Part shown: positions 47,056-57,501 of the stretch, piece after piece
Layout of the letters: the number at the start of each line of letters is the position of its first letter
Numbering within the stretch: the stretch's first letter is position 1
Source: Rhabdophis nuchalis
Lineage: Eukaryota; Chordata; Lepidosauria; Squamata; Natricidae
Assembly: GCA_039707465.1 (NCBI GenBank)
Contig: CM077645.1
Location: 57,785,850 to 57,849,849 of the forward strand
Length of the DNA stretch: 64,000 nucleotides
Reading direction: 5' to 3'
The notes under the pieces: generated by a model
The model's input: the letters and a program-made list of their open reading frames with translations, nothing else
Told to the model about the DNA's origin: nothing
Databases searched by the model: none
Program-made: the position numbers and the translations under genes

Positions 47056-50000
47056 CGGTCACTGTGCATGATGTCTCCTTTTAAATCACACAATTTCACT
47101 GTATAACTTTAGAATCAATCTGGAAAAAAAACATCACGTAGCATTTCAGAGAAGTATGAGAAGGCAGGGATTGCTCATGTTTGGAGGGTTTTTTTTAGTG
47201 ACACAGTACAAAAAGATATCATTGAAATGACGACTTCATATTTTGGAGAAAAAAACATATTGAGAGAAAACCAAATCCTGGTCCTAGCACTATCTGAATC
47301 ATGTTGAAATGTTCAGCATCAATTGGGAAAGCCTTTCTTGATTTACTCAGCACAGTTCCTGTACATTATTTATTTATTTTCCCTGTGCATCAATCATCAG
47401 AGCTGTAATCAAATTTTTCAGAAGGCTATAGGCAGCTTTTAAATCATTTATTATGTGCTGGCTTACCTCCCTTACTTACTAGGTGTCAACAATACTGCTA
47501 AATATATTCTTCACCTACTATTCTTTTTGTGCCATTCATTTTAAAATCTATTATTGCTGCATTTTTCTCTCTAGATATAGTTTTAATATAGAGCACTTTA
47601 AAGTTTTTGTACACACTAAGGATTTTGAAAATGTTCTTGATTAATATTAATATTTAAAATGTGTGTGTAGTTGTATATAGTTGTAGCTGTAGGCCCTATT
47701 TGAGGAAGATTGGTGGTTAAGAAGTATGAAATACAAATAAATAAATAAATAAGTATGCATGCATGTATGTACGTGTGGATGTGTGTGTGTGGATGTCTAT
47801 CTATATCCTACTAAAACTCTGATTCTTGTAATTTTTAACTGGGTGAAACAGTGCACCGTGAGGAAAAATATTTCGAGCCTAGGTATCTCAAAGAGGTTAA
47901 TTTACAGAACACATACAAAATCTGGACTCACAACTTCCATGGAGCTGCAATTTGGCAAATTATATAAAATATTTTATGAGATAAACGTTAACATGAATCC
48001 ATTTAGTATATAATACAAAATGTCATAAAACATTTCTTGCTCTGATATTTGACAGCGCCGTACAGTTCAACATGGGTTAAACAGTTTATGACATAATGCA
48101 AAATGTCATAAAACATTTCCTGTGCTGATGTATGAGTGTGCTAGGCAGTTCAGCATGGGCTATTTTCAAGGTAGATATATCTCTGAAAGTATCCCAGCAT
48201 TTCTAGTGAAGGCTGAACATTAATTCTGTCATTGTTGGAAGCACTGAGGAACCTGGTAAGGAAATATTTCTGAAATGATTACCCAACAGGGAAAGGGTTG
48301 TCTTCTATGTAAATAAAAATTATATTCTTAATCTTTAATAAATATGAGTTTTCTTTCAAATATGTGCAGAGTCATACCTGGTGAAGCAAAATAAATATGT
48401 GTGTTTGTTCATCCACACATCTAATCTCAAATATAGTCCTACTATAATTATTTCAGATTGACAGATCTTCAGTAGTGGGGTTTTCCATATCAATATATAA
48501 AAAGCACAATAATTGGATGAGTGAAACCGTCAAGTGAAATAGTACTGCTTTGTGAATGGTGATTCTTGAATATGCACAGAAGCCCCATTGCCAATTTGAT
48601 GTGAGGAGGTAGAGCCTGTCTGGATCAGAAAGACTAGCAATAAGATACACATTTCCCGTTCCTATTAAAATATATTCAGTGTATAGTCTTTCTTTTCCAG
48701 GTATCTTTATAATTATGAATTTAGAGAAAATGCTATTTTCTTAAAGCCCTTTAAACACTTTGGATTCTAAAAAACAACCGTGTGTAATTAATTAATGTGT
48801 TATTTCAGAGTTCACTGTTGGCTCTCAAAATAACTCATCTACTTGATTACAAAGGTGCAAACCCATATTCAGAATTTATGGTTCTTTTCCTAGTTTTTTT
48901 ACTCTTCCCCCAGTCCATTGGGTATAAATCAATAAATGTCATATGAGTGGGCTCAAAAGTCTAGTAAGTCAATCAGGAAACTTTTCTATGGTCAGCCATA
49001 GAAAGTTTATACAGTGCTTCCCCTCCCACTCTTTATCATGCTAGACATTTTACCACATAATAATATGCAACTTAACATAGATTCACATTTTTGATACAAA
49101 TATATTTATTTCACTATTTTTTTAGTCTATCCATCTCTCCTAAAAGGTAACTTTGGGTAGCTTATTTAGGCTATTCTAAATGCATACTTGGAATTGAAGA
49201 ATTGAATATTGCATAATTGTTGGTAGAAAAATTTCAGGACAATATTAAAGTAAATATCAAGCAGAGGTGAGGGTTAAAATAGAAAAATGTTGATTCCTTT
49301 TAGCAAAAACAAAAGAAGTTTTACTCTAATTGTCAATGCCAACAGAAGATAATACAATTAGGGCCACACTATTTATTAATTTGCAAGACTGCAATGATTA
49401 TTAATTTAGAGAAAAAAAACTAATTAATTTATTACCTAGAAAACACATGCTCCTATGATTTAATATGAAAAATAAAGAAATAAGGAAATCACATTTCTTG
49501 CTGTATATCTGACTTTTTAGGTAGAAGCTTAATTCAAAGGCTAAATTCATTTATTCCTATGTGGTACAAGTTAACTCTTGGACATTGTAAGAAAAAGCTT
49601 CATTTAGGCATGATGGAAACTGAAATGCTCAACACATGAGTATTCTAGTTGTGACTGTCACTGCAGTGACATCTGTCTATTGACTAAAAATATTTTCAGG
49701 AGAAAACATGTCTGACATAGAAGCCAACACCAGTAACTAGTTCATCTGAAGACATCATGTGAACAACACTAATGAGAGCAGTTTCAAGTTAGAAAGGATT
49801 GATTGATTGAACAATATATTTTGTTAATATCCATCTTGTGGAGTAATTATTAGCTGACAAGTACAGAAGCTTTATATGTGAGGTTCACTTTTGGCTTTAT
49901 TTATTTCTTAGATATATGGAGTAGCTATCATCTACATAAGGAATGAGACAACAGAAATAGTTTTTACTTCTTAGTAAATGAAAACTTGACATGAGAATAA

Positions 50001-50679
50001 CAAGCACTCCAAAACAACTACAGTGATGAAATAATGCATAGTATAGCTAGTAGCAAGCCATGATACTTCATACCAATTAATAAATTTTAAGCCTTACATT
50101 CTAAATTAATTCCCTGCAAGATCTTCGAGCAGAGATTAGTCAGGGAGACAACTTCAAAGTATTTTTTTATACAGAGTTCTCTGGACCCTAGATAGACTTT
50201 CCAAGTAAGTCCACACACCCCAGTGACTTCTGCTTTGGTTGTTATCTAAGCATGATTGCTACTAGATTTCGTGACTAAATCAGTATGCTATGTCTCACAC
50301 CTTTCTTATCAGAGAGCTGCACAGGAGTGCACCTGTTTTCCATGAAAACCTACTGTTCAATCTAGCTGCTACGTTAGAAAATGTGAAATAAACTGATAGC
50401 AAGGCTTAATAAGACCGTTCATGTGCTGAGCAATCCAGCTTTCATAGAACAATGCCCAAATAAGCCAAATAATTCTAAAAATTTAAGAATTTAATATAGA
50501 TTCTGTAAATTGGTAGAAAATCTATTGAAGACTCAGTATTTAACATCAATACTCAATATGTAGCACTGAATGCCTTGTTATAATTAATGTTTTCTAGTTT
50601 GTTTTCTAGTAATGGTCCTTAAAGAGATATTTGGTCTTAATAAATAGTGCACACATTTATGTAAACAACTAACACTAAT
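47056..50679. other. AT-rich DNA without a recognisable gene
   Basis: About 3.6 kb, AT-rich. It has an AAAT run near 47,735-47,752 and a diverged tandem duplication of period 83 at 48,016-48,165. No supported gene or RNA. Confidence 0.5.
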
Positions 50680-50754
50680 CGCCGCCCTGGGTCCTAACAA
50701 TGGAGAAGGGCGGGGTATAAATTCGAAAAATAAATAAAAATAAATAAATAAATA
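50680..50754 (+). repeat. L2-like LINE 3' tail
   Basis: Only the terminal about 75 bp: 'cgccgccctgggtcctaaca', 'gaagggcggggtataaattc' and AAAT repeats. Same family as 11,984-14,990. Confidence 0.8.
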
Positions 50755-51193
50755 ACAGTCAACACTTGTACTAAGATTTCAGTTAATTATTTGAGATATC
50801 TTGAATAAACTGATGTTTGTCATACTTATCTGAAGACCTGGGATTCGCCTTATTTTCAACACAAAAGAAACAGCCTGCTGTTAAACTTACAAAACACACT
50901 TAGAAAACAGATAAATAAAGCTTTCAGTGGCTGAGTCATAGTCAAAAGAAACAGAAAGAACCACTTGCTGATACTATTCATCATTTCTTTATTTCCAGTA
51001 CACACTCTTCTCAGTGGACAATTGTTTTCTCCTGTTTTCAGTTGCTAATGAATATAATCCGCTACCAGAAATAATGGCTGTAAACAATGAGTCCACTGCA
51101 AAGTAGATAGTATTTTAGTCTGTTAATATCAGAATTATAATTAAATTGCATATACTGTGAATTGTCATTAATGATAATGCAAGTATTTTAAGA
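50755..51193. other. AT-rich DNA without a recognisable gene
   Basis: AT-rich sequence downstream of the transposase frame. I looked for a terminal inverted repeat matching the region beyond 52,219 and did not find one by eye. Confidence 0.45.
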
Positions 51194-52219
51194 TTAAACG
51201 TCTAAATGACAAATATATTTATTTAGTAAGTTTAAATTTTTTTGTTTATATATATATATATATATGCAAACATCCAATGGCTGCAATTGTGATGTAAGTC
51301 CTCCTGGAATGACTGCTATTTCTGTTTTGCACATTTGAAATTGTCTCTTTGTTGGTTCTGTAAGATGAGATCTGAATGAGTCCAGTACTAACAAGGATGG
51401 CTTCTTTAACAAAGCACCTGGGCGCTTCCCCCACACATTTCTAATCCAAAGCTTCATGCCTTCTTCATCCATCCAACCTTTGGGATGAACATGCACCTGT
51501 ATGCCACTTGGAATTTTCTCCTTAGGCAAAGTTTTCCTTTTAAAAATGACCAATGGTGGCAGCTTGTTTCCATCTGCAGTGACAGCAAGGACCACGGTAT
51601 AATGATTTTTTTCATGCCCTGAAGTTTTAATTGTTACTGTCTTGGCACCTCTTGCTTCCACAGTTTTGTTTGAAAGAACATCGAAGGTGAGTGGTACTTC
51701 ATCCATGTTGCCTATTTGACCAATTTCAAAATTTTGTCTTTTCCTTTGTTTGATAATAAAGTTATGAAAATTTATTATCTTCTCTTCATAATCATCTGGC
51801 ATACGCTGGGCAATCCTGGTTCTTGTTCGCATCCGAAGCTCATGCCTCTTCATGAATCTTTGGCACCATGATGCTGTTCCTTTGAAATCATGTATTTGCA
51901 ACTCTTTGCTGATTTTCACTGCTTGAATAATGATCATTTTTGTTGATAAAGCAATACCAGCTTTTCTATGATTAAGTACAAATTCCTTCACCTGTTCTTC
52001 TAATTTTGGCCATTTAGCAATACCGCTGCGAAAATTGCATTTTGTTTTTGATAATGTCTTGAGTTTTTCTTCCATTTTTCGCCACTCTCGTATTGTGCAT
52101 TCTGTTGGTGGCTCTCCAAAATGCCTTGCTGAAGCCCTATTTCCATGTTGCTTGGCATATTCCACAACCTTCAACTTGAAAGCAGCTGTATATGCTCCAC
52201 GCTTTTGTTTTAAATCCAT
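51194..52219 (-). pseudogene. Pogo-like (CENP-B/Tigger type) transposase
   Basis: A 341-codon frame with a good N-terminus. It opens with a basic helix-turn-helix region (KRGAYTAAFKLKVVEYAKQH, ASARHFG), then a CENP-B-type DNA-binding domain (about residues 65-150, KGTASWCQRFMKRHEL). The DDE core follows: NMDEVPLTFD (first Asp about 197), LLVLDSFRSH (second Asp) and QLQPLD (third Asp), with 35 residues between the last two (DD35D). All three catalytic Asp are therefore visible. Just after the third Asp the frame runs into a TA microsatellite (51,249-51,266) and ends in unrelated residues, so the C-terminus is lost. In life it would cut and paste at TA targets. No terminal repeats were found, so it may be a decayed transposon or a captured frame. 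Confidence 0.82.
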
Positions 52220-52398
52220 TAGGGATACCAGTTTTTTTCAGCGTAAGAGTGTCAGGATGAGTCACACTGCAGTGGTATACTCTTTACCTAAGTTTAAATT
52301 TAAAAAAAGAATAAGGTAGTATCAGGTGTGTGTAAATTTACATTCTGCACAACGCCAATCATAAGTAGTGAGGCATTTCCCAAACGTCAGCTTCACAT

Positions 52399-52457
52399 AC
52401 ACACTTAACAATGGTCTTGGTTAGCAACCAAATTTTTGGGCTTAATTGTGGTCATAA
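52399..52457 (+). repeat. hAT-type miniature (family B) fragment
   Basis: A short piece ('cacttaacaatggtcttggt', 'gcttaattgtggtcataagt') equal to the part of family B that precedes the pyrimidine tract in the copies at 4,233 and 45,934. Both element ends are missing. Confidence 0.7.
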
Positions 52458-52975
52458 GTTCTCTCTCTCTGTCTCTTTCTTTTTCTTTCTTTCCTTCTGT
52501 CTTTCTTTCTCTCTTTCTCTGTCTCTCTTTCTTTCTCTGTCTCTTTCTTTCCTTCCCTCTCTCTTTCTCTCTCTCTCTTTATTTCTTTCTCTTTCTCTCT
52601 TTCTCTCTCTCTCTTTATTTCTTTCTCTTTCTCTCTTTCTCTTTATTTATTTCTTTCTTTTTCTCTTTCTCTCTTTCTTTCTCTGTCTCTTTCTTTCCTT
52701 CCCTCTTTCTTTCTCTCTCTCTTTATTTCTTTCTCTTTCTCTCTTTCTCTTTCTCTCTTTCTTTCTCTTTCTTTCCCTCTTTCTCTCTCCCTCTCTTTCT
52801 CTCTCTCTCTTTCTGTCTCTTTCTTTCTTTCCCTCTCTCTCTTTCTTTTTTCTCTCTCTTTCTTTCCTTTGTCTCTTTCTTTCTCTTTTTCTCTGTCTGT
52901 CTTTCTTTCTCTCTCTCCCACTTTCTTTCTCTTTCTCTCTTTTTCTTTCTGTCTCTCTCTCCTTCGTCCGCCCAT
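52458..52975. repeat. Long polypyrimidine tract
   Basis: About 500 nt of CTTT, CTCT and TCTG units, almost free of purines on the plus strand. It directly abuts the GC-rich triplet array. The long plus-strand and minus-strand frames that cover both are low-complexity (Ser/Leu/Phe or Arg/Lys/Glu) and are not genes. Confidence 0.9.
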
Positions 52976-53039
52976 CTCCGTGTGTGAGGAGGTCTTTGCA
53001 TGTGTCCGTGTGTGAGGAGGTCTTTCCAAACCCCGGGAG

Positions 53040-53640
53040 CTCGCCAAGGGGCGGCGGCGGCGGCAGCAGCAGTGGCTGCGACCGCGGCGGCGACCGCGGC
53101 GGTGGCAATGGCGGCCGCGACCGCGGCAAGAGCGGCGGTGACCGCAACGGCGGCGGCCGCGACCGCGGCAAGGGCGGCGGCGGTGGCAGCTGCGGCGGCG
53201 ACCGTGATGGCGGCGGCGGCAGTGGCCACAACGGCAGCGGCAGCGACCGCGGCGGCGACCGCGGCAGCGGCAATGGCGACCGCGGCGACGGCAATGGTGA
53301 CCGCGGCGGCGGCAATGGCGACCGCGGCGGCGGCGGCCGCAGCCGCGGCGACCGTGGCGGCGGCAATGGTGGCAGCGGCGGCGGCGGCCGCAGCGGCGGC
53401 GGCAATGGTGGCAGCGGTGGCGGCCGCAGCGGCGGCCGCGACTGCGACAGTGACTGCGGCCACGGCCACGGTGGCCACGACGACGGTGACGGCGGCTGCG
53501 ACAGCGGCAACTGCGGCCGCGGCAATGGCCACGGCAGCAGCGGCGGCGGCAGCGGCGGCGGCTGCGACGGCAACGGCGGCGGCAGTGGCGGCGGGGGCAA
53601 CGGCGGCGGCAGCGGCAACGGCAACGGCAGCGGCGGCGAG
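53040..53640. repeat. GGC-type triplet array
   Basis: About 590 nt of degenerate GGC, GAC, AAC and AGC triplets, extremely rich in CpG. All six frames are open for long stretches simply because the unit is three bases long (Gly/Asp/Ser, Ala/Thr/Val, Arg/His/Cys and so on). A single-copy GC-rich sequence with an AG-rich run (53,730-53,790) follows to about 53,860. The tract resembles an expanded triplet repeat; promoter activity is possible but unproven. Confidence 0.85.
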
Positions 53641-53911
53641 AAGTGGGGAAAGGGGAGAAGCCCCTCGACCTTGCTCTACCTGCCTCCTCCTTCTCCAGCC
53701 GCCTTGCTTGCTTTCCTGCCTGCCCGCCAGAGAGAGAGAGAGAACGAGAGAGTGAGAGAAAGAGAGAGAGAGAGGGAGAGAGCGGACGGCCGCGGCGCTT
53801 CGCTGAGGGAAAAAGAAGACAGCGCAGCCGCCTTGCGAACGCGGAGGACTTAGGTACTTCCGGATCCACGGTCCAAAGGGATCGCTACTGTAAAAACATG
53901 GTATGTTTATA

Positions 53912-54016
53912 TTATATCGGCGTATAATACGCATATTGGCGTATAACACGCATACATCATTTGCCCCCTATTTTCAGGGGGGAAAAGTGCGTGTTATACA
54001 CCGATAAATACGGTAT
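53912..54016. repeat. Short relative of the CCGTATTTTTCGG element
   Basis: About 100 nt with inverted ends: 'tatatcggcgtataatacgc' on the left and 'gtgttatacaccgataaata' on the right, with 'ccccctattttcagggggg' in the middle. Similar wording to the element at 41,056-42,165. Confidence 0.55.
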
Positions 54017-54018
54017 AT

Positions 54019-54249
54019 GTCTTTGGTTGTTCGGGTTTTTCCCCGCGTAGAATTGGAAGTATCTTCACGACGTTTCGATGAAATCTCATTCATCATCTTC
54101 AGGCTGGTGCTTCCGGCTTGGTGCTTCCAGGAAGCACCTGGAAGCACCAAGCCGGAAGCACCAGCCTGAAGATGATGAATGAGATTTCATCGAAACGTCG
54201 TGAAGATACTTCCAATTCTACGCGGGAGAAAACCCGAACAACCAAAGAC
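54019..54249. ncRNA. Penelope-type palindrome with hammerhead ribozyme-like cores
   Basis: A palindrome of two 113-nt arms (54,019-54,131 and 54,137-54,249) around a 5-nt spacer AAGCA, with only a few mismatches near the outer ends. The right arm on the plus strand has CTGAAGA (54,166-54,172), a GATGAA/TTCATC stem (54,174-54,190) and CGAAACGTC (54,191-54,199). This is the core order of a hammerhead ribozyme with a minimal stem III, as reported for Penelope-like elements. The left arm provides the same on the minus strand. The flanking 'acgcggga' and 'aacccgaacaaccaaagac' are typical of Penelope-like termini. Self-cleavage is inferred. Confidence 0.7.
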
Positions 54250-55545
54250 CTACATACAAACACCCGCGAAAACCTCAGAAAACATATATATATATATATT
54301 TATTTATTATTCTTAATTTATAGAAACCCATCAGCTTTAAGAGAACTATACAACAGTATTTTACTTCTATAAAGTGTTCAAAGCAGGAAAAACACCACCC
54401 CAGATGGCAGGTGTTGATCCCAGTTGGTTCACAGACTTTTAATCATTATTCCCATGTGCCCACTGCCAGTCTCTCTGAGGCCACAGCACTTGATTGAATC
54501 AAGATTCAAACCAGACCAGGTTTTATCCAAACAAACTTGCCATCTTTCTGCAATTCTTTTTTCTGCATCAACCTCAGTTCCCAGAATATTCTAAAATCAG
54601 CTGAATTCCTTTAGAGCTACAACTCCAGACAATATTAGTACAATATTTGCTTTGTCTGATATTATTAACATAAGCTATACTGGATTTTTAAAAATCATAA
54701 AGTCCTGATTTTAAATCTTTCAAAATGGTTAATTTCCAATAGACAAAGAATATAACTTTTTTACTGCTATTATGAAAAATTTCTATATTGAACATTATTT
54801 GAAAAGTTGGGAAAAATATTTTGGGATTTGCGATTGGAATTTATAGTACTGTAGTTTTCTGTTGCATATAATTCCTTTTAAATATATTTCAGCAATAATA
54901 TAGAAGTCACACAGTATTGGTGCATATTAACATAAACAGATTGGTGCATATTAACATAGTGCAATGTACAACTATTCAATCTTTCTATTCCTAGTTTGTG
55001 GCTGCTTCTTAAAGTATTTGTCTTATACAATATAAGAAGTTAATATAATTCCATTGTCTTTTGCCAGGTGTGCTAATGCAAAATATTTAATAATCTGCAT
55101 GAGGGAGAAGACACTCAAATTAAGATAGTGTTGGCAAAGAGAAAGCTGGCAAGGACTGAAGTAAATCCTTTTGTGGAAAAGGAATCTACTTGCACAGAAA
55201 GAATGTGTGTGGTGTGTAAATGCTTCTGGATTTGCAGTTGATGGCTGTGATGAAGAGTGCATTTACACAGCTATGGGCAATGCCCCAGCTGTGACCCTTA
55301 CTGAATTAATCAGACTTAGTAACAGTTATTTATGTCTGAGTTAGATTTTATTTGTGTACTGCATTGCACTTTATGTGCGGCTGCCTTGAAATGTGTCCAG
55401 AAATTACAATGGATTTATACCCTCACTTATTCTAGTTGCCAACTGTGGGTTTGGCTATAATCACAATAAGCAAAGATATTTTTTATGCATTCATGCATAT
55501 ATCAATCCATCCATTTAAAAAAGGTTTAAAAAGAAGGGTTTAGGT
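54250..55545. other. AT-rich DNA without a recognisable gene
   Basis: Begins with an AT repeat (54,283-54,300) and remains AT-rich. A 21-nt 'cagattggtgcatattaac'-type direct repeat lies at about 54,918-54,957. No gene supported. Confidence 0.5.
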
Positions 55546-55680
55546 CAGGGGTCTGCAAAGTCGGCTCTTTTAAGACTGGTGGACTTCAACTCCCAGAGTT
55601 CCCCAGCCAGCATAGCTGGCTGGGGAATTCTGGGAGTTGAAGTCCACCAGTCTTAAAAGAGCCGACTTTGCAGACCCCTG
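55546..55680. mobile_element. Palindromic hAT miniature (family C)
   Basis: A 135-bp near-perfect palindrome (CAGGGGTCTGCAAAG and its inverse) with the 8-bp target-site duplication GTTTAGGT at 55,538-55,545 and 55,681-55,688. The arms meet at 'ccagcatagctgg'. It has few mismatches and so is probably a young copy. Confidence 0.9.
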
Positions 55681-56102
55681 GTTTAGGTGATTGATGAAAA
55701 TTAAATAAAGGCTGGGTAGAAAGACATCTGCCTCTTACTTGTCTACAATTTGGCTAGAGCTCCTTTGGCAATATAATGTGAAATTGAAGGGATGCTGCCT
55801 AAAAGAAAGAACTGCTGGTTCGTTTTTTTAAAGTTCTGAATATTAGGTGATCAATTTAACTCTCTACTGCAGCTTTCTCCAAAAGAACCAAACCCGAAGC
55901 CAATGTCACTTCAACATCAAATTGCTCCAGGAAAGCAGGGAATAGTTGAGAAATATTCCAGAGTAGAGAAGAGAAGTGGGCAGGCAGGCAAGTTGTCTAG
56001 AATAATTAGTAACAGAATTTAAGAAAGTGAATATAGTACCTCGTTCCATGTCCCAAAGGGGCTTTTTCAAGAGGCAACTTGAGTTTCTGGTTTTTCTTTG
56101 AA

Positions 56103-56136
56103 GACGTTTCACTTCTCATCCAAGAAGTTTTTTCAG
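56103..56136 (-). ncRNA. Hammerhead ribozyme-like core (degenerate)
   Basis: On the minus strand the order is CTGAAAA (56,136-56,130; the canonical core has CTGANGA, so one core base differs), a stem ACTTCT/AGAAGT (56,128-56,111), GAAAC (56,110-56,106) and GTC (56,105-56,103). This is the Penelope-like 3' ribozyme layout with a minimal stem III. The altered core base suggests loss of activity. Confidence 0.55.
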
Positions 56137-56310
56137 TTCTGACTGTATGGTGGGGAATGGAAGGATTTATATTTCTTGCAGACGGCTGGACATTTGCATT
56201 CTTTTAGCGAGTCGTTAAGGTCACCTGGAGATATATCTGGTGCAAATTGGTGTGAAGCCTTCTTGGAAATGTTGAAAGGACTGTGTTGTACATTGGAGAT
56301 AGATGATAGC

Positions 56311-56545
56311 AAAAGCACTTAGCACTTAGACTTATATACTTCTTTACAGTGCTTTAGAGCCCTCTCTAAGCAGTTTACAGAGTCAGCATATTGCCCCCAA
56401 CAATTTGGTTCCTCATTTTACCAATCTCAGAAGGATAGAAGGATGAGTCAACCTTGAGCCTGGTAAGATTTGAACTGCCAAATGGCAGGCAGCCAGCAGG
56501 CAGCAGAAGTAGCCTGCAGTACTGCAGTCTAATCTACCACTGCTA
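56311..56545 (-). mobile_element. tRNA-derived SINE inside the Penelope-like element
   Basis: Same family and orientation as 35,943-36,150 ('agcacttagacttatata', 'gcatattgcccccaacaat', 'cctggtaagatttgaactg' with a B-box complement). It separates the endonuclease end from the 3' region of the Penelope-like element and therefore inserted after it. Confidence 0.75.
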
Positions 56546-56559
56546 TTGATGCCCTATCC

Positions 56560-57480
56560 CTCTTCCTCTGTTGAGAAAGGATTGTTCAATTTAGACATAG
56601 ATAGCCTCTTTGACCCCTTTTTCAAACCAGTGATCTTTTTTGACCAAAATGTGGACTTTGCTGTCTTTAAACAAGCGACCTGTGCCTTTTAAATGCAGAT
56701 GGTCTCAAAGGTCCGAGCTCCAGACCTAAACTCGCATTATGATGCTACTCACTTGAAGACTAACTGGCTTTATTTATCTGGACTCTGGCACATAATGAGT
56801 TCTAGAAGCAGCAAAACAGCAAAATGCAAAGATGCAAAGTCAATGCTGGAAGCTTCCACCTCCCAGTGTGTTTTATTTAAATGAGCCATGCCTTACTATT
56901 GGCACTGGCCTCACCCCATTGTCAGCTGTATATTGGCCTGTCCAATGGAATGCCTCCCAGTTGTTTCTTGACCGAGAACAGCTCATTGTCAGGACAGAAC
57001 AGCTGGTCATCACCTGGAGCTCTGAATCCTGGCAGACAGCTTGCCTTGCATCGCCATGCCTCCCCACTGCATAGCTGATCTCTAGTTCACTCTCCATCAA
57101 CCAGCTGGTACCTGTTATTGGCATGCTGCTGCAGTCTCTCCTATACCCACCCTACACTCCTACATCCAACACTAGTGCTTCGTTTTACCCTGGTATGGCA
57201 AATCCTAGACTTCAGGATTTGACAGATGGACTGCTGAATTTAGTCGTGATATGTTTGTTCTCCTATGTTGTGCCATGCACTTATAAAGTGGTTGTTTTGT
57301 TTCCCCAATATACAGATCTTCATATGGTTTGCTGCATTGCACAGCAGATACCACATTGATACCACTTATACCTGGGTGTTTTATCTTTGGGGTGGACAAG
57401 CTTTTGCCTTAGTGTATTCTTGGGTTTGAAGTGTGCATGTATTTTATATTGGCTGAAGATCCTCCTGAGCTTTTCCTATA
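56560..57480 (-). pseudogene. GIY-YIG endonuclease remnant of Penelope-like element
   Basis: On the minus strand the first part (57,480-57,230) holds VVSAVQC and then DLYIGETKQPLYKCMAQHRR, the YIG half of a GIY-YIG nuclease with its conserved Arg-rich helix. After the insertion the same domain continues (56,702-56,560) with a degraded stretch that carries HILV, HWFEKGVKEAIYV and NRGRG. In Penelope-like elements this nuclease makes the target nick. Several stop codons and one large insertion interrupt it, so it cannot be functional. The call rests on the motif order and on the 3' hammerhead-like sequence downstream. Confidence 0.7.
56703..57222. mobile_element. Unclassified 520-bp insertion
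   Basis: This sequence interrupts the Penelope-like endonuclease coding region between codons that are otherwise contiguous. It is bordered by the 7-bp direct repeat CAGATGG at 56,696-56,702 and 57,223-57,229. There are no obvious terminal inverted repeats, no poly(A) and no credible frame. It may be a non-autonomous element or an insertion product. The family is not recognised. Confidence 0.5.
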
Positions 57481-57501
57481 TGGAACAACCCCAACCTGAA
57501 T

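Larger units (their letters stand above)
56035..57480 (-). mobile_element. Penelope-like element, 3' part
   Basis: A minus-strand fragment. In sense order it has the GIY-YIG endonuclease part (57,480-57,230), an unrelated insertion (57,222-56,703), the remaining endonuclease end (56,702-56,560), a SINE insertion (56,545-56,311), and the 3' region with a hammerhead-like core (about 56,136-56,103), ending near 56,035. The RT domain is missing or beyond recognition. It is followed closely by the Gypsy LTR element at 57,502. Confidence 0.72.

Noticed and set aside
52411..53949. Frames of up to 480 codons on both strands, some collagen-like or Ala-rich
   Set aside because: They run from the pyrimidine tract into the GGC array, are open in several frames at once, and have no domain or normal codon usage.
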